From Botryllus schlosseri (lineage: Eukaryota > Chordata > Ascidiacea > Stolidobranchia > Styelidae): 22,968 nt of DNA. The DNA is taken from the NCBI GenBank assembly GCA_000444245.1, contig ATSW01084613.1, positions 1 to 22,968 of the forward strand, in the 5' to 3' direction. This document shows, piece after piece, positions 12,701-21,700 of this stretch (position 1 is the stretch's first letter; each line of letters starts with the position of its first letter). The notes below the pieces were generated by a model. The model saw nothing but the letters and a program-made list of their open reading frames with translations. It had not been told where the DNA came from and did no database searches. The position numbers were made by a program, and so were the translations under genes.

Positions 12701-15700
12701 TTTAGTTAGTTTGGTTAGTTGCGGATTTTCAAAGATCGTCAGTTGTAGTTGCGAGTTTTGAAAAGGCGCGGTTCTAAGTGCGAATTTTCAAAATTGAGTA
12801 GTTCTCGGTCTGGTTCTAGTTGCGACTTTTGAAAATTGAGTAGTTCCAGGTCTATTTCTTTCTAGCTTCGAGTTTGAAAAGTGAGTTCCGGTAGTTCTTT
12901 TTCTAGTTCTAGTTGTAGTTGCCACTTTCGAAAATTGAGTAGCGCTAGGTCTAGTTCTAGTTTCCAGTTTTGAAATGTGAGTAATCGTAGTTCTAGTTCG
13001 ACTTATGGTAGTTGAGTAGTTCTAGGCCTAGGTCTAGTTTCATTTTTGAGTCTTGGGAAGTGAGTGGTTCTAGTTCTATTTCTTGTTTGAATTTTTAAAA
13101 AGTGAGCGGATTCTAGTTCTGGTTACGCATTTTTTACATCCAGCAATATCAACGGAAGAACTTTGTATACCCTGTTCAGTGCTTACTAAGTTACTTTGAT
13201 ATGTTTTTATCTGTTTACAGAAACTTTCTCAAACGGTTATGCAATGCCTCTATACAGTAGTTCAGGAACATCCAGTGTGGGCTTCCGTCGAGTTTTGGTA
13301 TTACCTATTCTTCCGAGACGTTCAAAGCGAAATGTGCCGACTTTACGAAAGGAAGAGGAACAAAGAAGATGTCGATATGTCGCTGATTTCGGCGCAGCAT
13401 AGCGGAAATATCAACACGAAATGTTTGGAAATCGCAGCTTCCGAGGTATATATGAACCTGAACACTATTTTGTATATATTGTTATGGACTCATTCCATTA
13501 TAATTTAGCAAATTTTTTGACATTTGTCATGCATACCCTCGGAATTGTGCAATATCTACACATCGATTCTTTTTCGAATTCTGAGTACATAAAAAGATAT
13601 TTGAAAAAGGTTTGGCTGTTCAAAAGATAATATATACTGTTTATATTTTATTACCCTTATGCAAACTAGGGCTGTTCAAATATAACTTTTGATTACAAAT
13701 TTTACTGGGTACGTGATAAAAAATTTTGGCCCAAATCCAACGCACAGCAGCATTGCTGTGCAAGAAAAAAACTTTTGGATCAAATGTTGGGTGATATGAA
13801 AAAACTATGCAAAACAAATTTTGCTCAATTTCAACCAGTATTGATATGAAAAATATAGTATTTACAGTGGTAAATTCTTTAATAATTATTAATATAGATC
13901 CAGCCACCGTAAATGCTATGATTTGAAATCCTGAATTTTGAACATCAATAACTTCGCTTCTACTGCCTGGCATCGAGTCAAATTTGCTACAAATAGTTTT
14001 CGTATACGGGTTAACGATTTCACAGGGCTGCCAGTAAAATTTGAAAAACATTCTTTTAATAAACCTAAAATTCTCTAGCACCAATAGCTTCGGTTCAACA
14101 GGTCGAAAGTGATGATTTAAATGATTCGTTAAGCTGATTTTCCGTGTCTTGTAAATGAATAGAAATTTACGATGTTCCTTTCACTCCAGTAGCAACACTG
14201 ACTGACTCTATTCATAAAATATATCAACCGCTTCACACGATTTCGTGCTGAATTCGACTCACAAACCAAATGTCCCCTCCTTTTCTCAGCTCCGAGACAA
14301 GCTTTTCAAAAGCGAAAAAGAAACAGACGAACTGGCGCTGGCGGAGGAGGGCGTCATCCGGGGCCAGATCCAGCACACGGCCCAGCTCATGATATTTCTC
14401 CTGGTGCCGCTGGACGAAGCGCCCAGCGCCAGGGAGTCTAACGTGAAGATTTTGAGCGACCCGCACAGAAACGAAGACGGGAGCTACATTACCAGCAGGT
14501 GATTCATAGCAGTGTTTGTTCGTGGTAGGGAAAATTTTGACGTAAAAAATCAAAATTTTGACATTTTTTGACCTTAAAAATCTGAATTTTGACTAAATTT
14601 GATGTAACGTATGTAAATTAGGTGTTTTCCCAAATAATGTTAGAATTGTACTGCTTATCTTCATCTCTGGTTCGAACTGTCTGTCCTTACGAAGTAGTTT
14701 GGCCTGGCAAAACTTTGACTCAAAAACTGACAAATTTTTACGTGAAAAAATTTATCTTTAAGAAATCTGGCCCTCCGATCAATTCCAGTGTTATGGTAGA
14801 AATAATTGAAATTTGTTGTAGTACAACGTAAGATGCTTTCGTACATTCTCGGGTGGAAAGTGTCTGTCCTTACTAAGTAGCTTGCCAATAATGGAGGAAG
14901 AACGTTCAACGACAGCAGTTGTTGGCTGACAACACTCAAGTTGTGCGTACACTGCTGGTGACAAACCGTGTCGCTTCATTACGACAATGGTGTCTATATC
15001 ACGATTTTTCATCATGCGCTTCTTGATATAAGAACCAATGCTCACGCAATATTGCTTCAGTTGGGATATTGCGGTACGTTGAGCAAAGCACCTTGTCAAC
15101 CTATTTGTTTCATTCGAATGTTTATGATTCACAACGAGCAGACAATGGGCCGTCTACAACGGTAGGCCTATAAAGGAGGTTACAATCTGTAAAATGTCAA
15201 ATGATAAGTTCGCCGACAGTGCAAAATCTACGATACAAACGAAATGCAGGTTGCAAAAAAGTTATAACTTTGTACAAAAAAATGTCAAATTCTTTGACCC
15301 AACGCTACAATTTTGACCTGATTTTGCTGCGCCAAGATTTTCCCTTTTCGTGGCTTATGAGAATGAGCTCTGCTTTCATATGAACTGGCCATGTTTTCGT
15401 TCTATCCCATTATAATCAATCTCCTCCTTATCGCAGTATTGGAGAGTCCATGAGAGATGGCACAGACGACGACGATATATCGTATTCCAACGAAGGCATC
15501 AACGTGAAAGGCGTCATCGAAAAATTTGTGTCCGTTTTCGTGGACCGCACGTGTAGCGACACGGGGATATCGGCGGACAATTCCAAAAATCTGCTGCGAA
15601 AAGTCACAGATTTGGTTTCGATGCAGGTGAGATTTGATGGAAGCAGTGAAATAAAACATTCTTCAGTATGGCTGTTCAAAACTTGCTTTTACTCAAATTC

Positions 15701-18700
15701 TACTGGCTACTTGACAAAATTGTTAGGTTGCCAACCAATTGTGGCGCAATTCCAACTAAAATAAATATAAAATTTTTCCAATTTCACTGGCTACCCCATT
15801 ATTGAATTGTTGGGTTGTCTGAAAAACGATGCACAACAAATTTGGCTCAGTTCTAACCCGTAGAAGCGAATTTATTGCAGTATAAAATTTTGGAATTTGA
15901 AAAAATAGGATTTAAGGTGGCAAATTCTATCGTTATCTGTTACAGATCTACCTACCGTAAATATTATGATTTGAAATCGGAAATTTTGAACATCGATAAC
16001 TTCACGTCTACTGTTTGGAATTGATCCAAAAGTGTTGTCGGCCTACGTCGTTTTTCAGACAACCTAACAATTTCATGGGATAGTCAGTAAAATTTGTAAA
16101 ATTTTTATATTTATTTTTAATTGGAATTGAGTCAATGTTGGTGTCCAGCGTTTTCTTTTGGTAACCTTACAATTTTTCAAGTGGCCAGTAATATTTGAAG
16201 AAAAAAAAGTTATTTTTGAACAACACTACCGTTTCTCACGAGAGTAGAAATGGTAAATAGATGTAAAATTGTGTAAATGTAGCCACTTGAGTTGTATCAA
16301 GTTGTTGAAACCTCTCTGCAAGACCAAATTATGTGCTTGTGTCGCATTTCAGCACGAATCGCTGCAAGATGTTGCTAAAGAAAGCAAAAATTTACCGCCA
16401 ATCAAGAAAGTCAAGCTGCTCCAACCCAAAACACTGCCTGGCGAAGTACTCTACGTTTCGCACACACTGAGGGCTTACTTGTCCCACGACGGGCGGCGCG
16501 TGGCCACCGGTGGGGTGGCAGGCGGCCCGGCACTGTTACCTGCGGAGGGGGCCATATTTTTATCAAATTACCGGGTTATGTTTATCGGCGTGCCTTGCGA
16601 CGCTCTAGGTAAGAAATTCTCTGCTTTGTTGTCAGATTAGTACAAACTACGAATTGTAGTTGGCTGACAGTCACCTAACTGCTATTTTTGATTAGTTCTA
16701 GTTCTAGTTCTAGTTGCAGATTTTGAAAAGTGACTAGTTTTGGTTCTAGTTCTAGTTCTAGTTCTAGTTTAAATAAAACATCAGTTGCCGAACAGCTAGA
16801 AAGTTAAACCTGCAGGCTTGTGCAAAGAACTGGATTTTCAAAACTCGCAACTAGAACTACAACTAAACCCCTCCCATTTCAAACTTGAAACCCCGTCCTT
16901 TTGAAATACCTATTTCAATTCTGTGATTCGTATTATCAGTCCTTAGTTAGTTGTGTTTGAGTTGGTTCGTCGTGGATTTGTAAATGTCGCTAGCTCTAGT
17001 TTTAGTAGGACACCCGTTGCTAGTTTTGAAAAGTGAAATTGAAATCTAGCAATGTTGTAGCTGTTTGGAGTCTGTTTACTGTTCTTTTCTCTGTAGCGTC
17101 TGAACAAGTGGTGATACGATCGTTTCCTCTGTCCGCTCTACATAAAGTGAAGCCCTTCACAGATCATGACAAAGCGAAAGAACAAGACATCGAGTCGATG
17201 GTAAACATTTTTTCGAGCAAATGGGCCTACATCACAATTTTATCTCTATTAAAAATGCGAGAATTTCGATGCTCGTCCATTCATTAGAGCGATGAAACAT
17301 CAAATTTTAAATTAATTTCGAATGTGGGGCTTATTTTTCTGTATCGTGTCCTAATATAGGGTTCACGGTCTGCTTTGGACTTGGCGTACGTCTCAATTAG
17401 GACTTGGCACAATGATTCGCGTAACTGAATCTGGATGGGGTATTAATTCCATGTCTGCGGCACCATATTTTGCGATACGATTGTTGAAATACAATGTTCT
17501 TTTCAATTCTCTATTAGTTGCTGACGGTTACCCCTGACGAGTGTCAGCCGAACATATTCAGGTTCATTTCAATATCAAATTATCTTTGATGTGACGTAGA
17601 GCTGGCAATGTATTATTCGCAGTCGCATGAAAGGTACATAATTGGACTTGACACGTATCTTTCATATTGTTCTGACTCAATAATACCCGACACAGAGCAA
17701 AATACTCAATAAAGAATCACCGATGTACTCTAGTGGTAGTTTTTACTGGTAAATAACTGAATTGCGAAAAATTTTCAGTACTATGTTTCCTTACTGTCTT
17801 CCACCTTCCAACTCCTGGTGATCGGGTACGACGACGACGTCACGGAGGAGAAGAGACTCGCGTTTCAGAGCAAGCTCGAGTGGCTCCGGAACCCGAGCAC
17901 GATCGATCAGGTGTTTGCGGTCAGCCAGCAGATGACGCCCGTCGGCCGGTTGCAGAGTATTACGTCGGAGAAGTCGTTAAAAGTTGTCAAGTCTGGATCG
18001 GACGCGTCCGTGTCGTCTCACAAGTGAGTTGGTATTTTTTTAATTCCAACTAGTGCAGAATTTATCTAGCTTTGACCATCGTTGGTTTTGATCTAGATAT
18101 TAATATTTGTATATATCAGGGTTGTAATGACTTTCGTTGACTCGACCCGAGTCATTGCCATTGACTTGATCGGGTCATATGACTAGACACACTCTATGCG
18201 ACTTATTCAACTCTCGTATATCATGATTGATAGTAAACTCCCAGACCTTCGATAGCACCCGACAGTTTCATAGAAGTGAGTTGAACCTGACTTGAACTCG
18301 ATAATGAACAGTTAATGCTATGACTTGGACTCGAGTCTTCACACTATGACTCGGACTTGACTCGATTGTGAATTGAAAATGACTCGAGTCGATTGACTTG
18401 TAACTCGCAACCTTGTGACCTGGTTACAACCTCAATTTAATATAATATAGTACAATATAACTATACGATAATCATCAATCTTATATCTTAAAAGTAGGGC
18501 GATTTCTTTTTTGACCTAAAAAGAGAAAAATTTTGACCTAAAAAAATCAAAATTTTGACTTTTGTTGACCTAAACATACATCAAATTTTGACCTAACGTA
18601 TGCAAATTAGGTGTTTTCCCACAGAATGTTAAAATTGTACCACTTATCTTCATTTCTGGTTGGAACAGGCTGTCCTAACGAAGTAGTTTGGCCTGAAAAA

Positions 18701-21700
18701 ACGTTTTTGGCTAAGAAACAGGCAAATTTTCAAGTGAGAAAACTAATCCTTTGTGAACAATTTTGACTAATTTTGACCTAACGCCACAATTTTGACAAAT
18801 CTTGACATGTCAAAAGATATCGAACTACTTATAAGATTTTAATTCCATGCTGAATTTTTTCACATCTTGATGTTTGGCTCGCGATTTCAGGTCGAAGAGT
18901 GTGGTGAAACAGGTCAAGAAAAAAACGGGAGTCGGGAAGCAGCCAAAGGTTGGCAACTTGATGACGGCGGACGGAAAAGTGTCGACGATATACAGATCAA
19001 CCTTGGACTTCACCATGCCACAGAAGTCCTCCGTGCCGGACGTAGAAATGAGGTGACCAGACTTTTGTACAGTAGGACAGTTTGCACAGCTCTAAAACAA
19101 TTTTTTTTTCAAATTTTACGGGCTATACGATAAAATTCTTAGGTTGATTAAAAAAAATTAAGCTGGACACTAGATTCGGCTGAATTCCAACCGGTAGAAG
19201 CGAACGTATTGCTTTATAAAAAATTGCAAAAAAAATCAAATTATGCTGTCAACCCCATGAAATTGTTACGTTGTCTAAAAAAAAACAATGCGCACTAAAT
19301 TCAGCTCAATTCAAACCAGTAGAAGCGAAGTTTTTGGTTAGAAAAGGTTTGAATTTATCATCAAAATTGAAAAAAAAATTAAATTCTACTGTCAGTCCCA
19401 TGATATTGTTAAGTTGTCTAAAAAATACGATGCACAGCAGATTTGGCTCAATTCCAACGTGTAGAAGCGAAGCTATTAGTTGGAAAGTGTAATTTATTAT
19501 AAAAAATTGGTAAAAAAATGTTTAAATGTTACTGTCAACCCATGGCATTGTTAATTTGTTTAGAATAAAAACGATGCATAACAAATTTGGCTCAGCGTCA
19601 CCCGAACCAGCGCTGACTCACTGTGGTGGTGCGTTGTCAAAATTTGAAAAAAGACCCGATACTATTTGTATGTTTTACATCGTTAGGATACACATTTTTG
19701 TCGCGTTTCAGATCAATCAGCGATCAAGCCATGACGAGGATGATTTCGGACAAGAAAACGTTGGACTTTATGTACAGGATCGCGTGTCGTCACGACTACA
19801 AGAGGTTGAAGCTTTTGGACAGCACCACCAATTTTCGTTTGACTTCGGTCAACGGAATTTTCTCTGTCTGTAAAAGGTACGAACTCAATCACAATTTTCT
19901 TGATTCAAGATTGCAGTCATAGGAAAGGTTGGAAAGAACAACTTGAAGTAGTCTTTTAATCAGACACCCGCTTCACCCTAAATCTGGGGCTGTAACGACT
20001 CGACTCGAGACGCCAATTTTTAGTGACTCGACTTGACTCGAGTGATTTTTCTCAAAATACGCGAAATGACTCGACTTGATTCAATCTGTCTATTGACTCG
20101 ACTTGGACTCGAGTCATTGCGCATGACTCGGACCAAGTCACACGACTCGAAACTCGGACGGCTAAGAGCGACATTTCATTGTAATTTGAAAGAATAGTTA
20201 AGTTAACACACAATCGGTATTTTTGCTATGAGTACTAGTAGCCTACTTTAAAATGTGACCAGAAACTGTTACAAGCGTTGAAATTTATTATATTATGAAT
20301 GCAAAGCATCCAATATCACCGATCAGGCCTGCAAAAAGCGGGTTTAACAGGACTTTAAGTAGAAACTGGACAGCCAGCACAATGACTTGGACTCGGAATC
20401 GAGTCATAACACTGTGACTCAGACTCGATCGTCTGACCGTCGACTTGGACTTGTACTTGACTCGGTCGCGAATTGAAAATGACTCGACTTGTGTCGAAAC
20501 TATAAAAGTGAGATTGACTTGTGACTCGGAACCTTGTGACATGATTATGATCCTAAGCGGCTTCTCAAACAACCCTATGTTCGGGAACTTCTTGAGCGTT
20601 TTTCATATGTCCGCTACTTACATTTGGAGTCATTTTGACGTGTCTCATAAATTGCTATATCTGCTTCAATTTGAGTAGCAAAGTTGAGTACTTTGACCAG
20701 TTTTGTGTGTCGGTATGAAAAAATCGATTTGGCATATTTTGAGTGCAGATTATTATAGTTATCCAGTAAAATCTGCTTGTGTTTTTGCACTTTGTCCATT
20801 GTACAGCTACCCGGTGTGCGCCGTCGTGCCAAAAACAGTTACGGACGAAAGCCTCAAATCTCTGGCCCACAGCCATCACATGAACCGCTTCCCTTGCGTG
20901 ATATGGATGCATCCAAAATCAAAAAGGATCCTGATTAGGTCAGGAGCGCTCAGATCGAGAACGGCGGCTGCTATGCTGAAACATAACAAGACGTCGAGAT
21001 CACGTGAGTTTCAGTCATACGTTGCGTCCTGTGTTTCCTGGGTTGTTTTAAGTTGAAATCATCTTGCTAAAGCAGAGATAGACAGCTGGAAAATTTTTAG
21101 CTTTTTCAAATTTAGATTAAAATTAGCAGTAAAGCTACACATTTTTTTCCAGATTAGTATTAGAATTATGAAATATCAAATAGTTCAGTAGAGTTCAGAG
21201 ACAGCTTTTTTTCCAAATTATATAAGATTTAGAATGATTGCTTTACAGTTTTTTTTTAGAAATTAGATGAAAATTCGGGTTAGTGAATTACTAAGAAATA
21301 CTACCGATGAATGAGCTCATATCGTATCATATCATAATTGATTCCCGTAAGCACGAGAATTGCAAATGTCTGTACAGCCATCTTGGCTCGTTTCACACTA
21401 TACAGTTCTCGTGGAGCATTTTCAGGATAAGCAGAAATTGGCTTTGCAATTAAAATGAGAGCGTAAAAACTTTTTCAAGTTAGATTAGAATTAGAGTTGT
21501 GTTATATTTCTAACTAATTCTGTTCTAATTGGAAGAAAATACTGTGTACGGTAGCCGACATTGTGATTCTGATCTAATTCGCGAAGGCTAAAGGTTATCT
21601 AGCTGTCCAACCTTGATCTGCCCTCTAAGTCAATCTAATATCAGTATGGTAATTAAATATTATCTTATTCAATGACTTAGTGATTATTGACAGTGCCTGC

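Noticed and set aside
12605-13130. CRISPR-like or telomere-like array
   Set aside because: The TTCTAG units are diverged, have no spacer/repeat regularity and lie in an animal intron; the unit is not a known telomere repeat.
13641-14084. Open frame of 147 codons on the - strand
   Set aside because: It lies wholly within an R2 foldback element and has no recognisable protein similarity.
14245-14289. Upstream extension of exon 15 ([14 protein letters not shown])
   Set aside because: The extension is the pyrimidine-rich intron end (CCCCTCCTTTTCTCAG); the phase with exon 14 fits at 14290.
15402-15679. Minus-strand open frames opposite exon 16
   Set aside because: They are antisense shadows of a well-supported exon.
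20288-20572. Open frame of 94 codons on the - strand
   Set aside because: It is the same R3 arm in the opposite orientation (translation again [17 protein letters not shown]), so it is repeat-derived.
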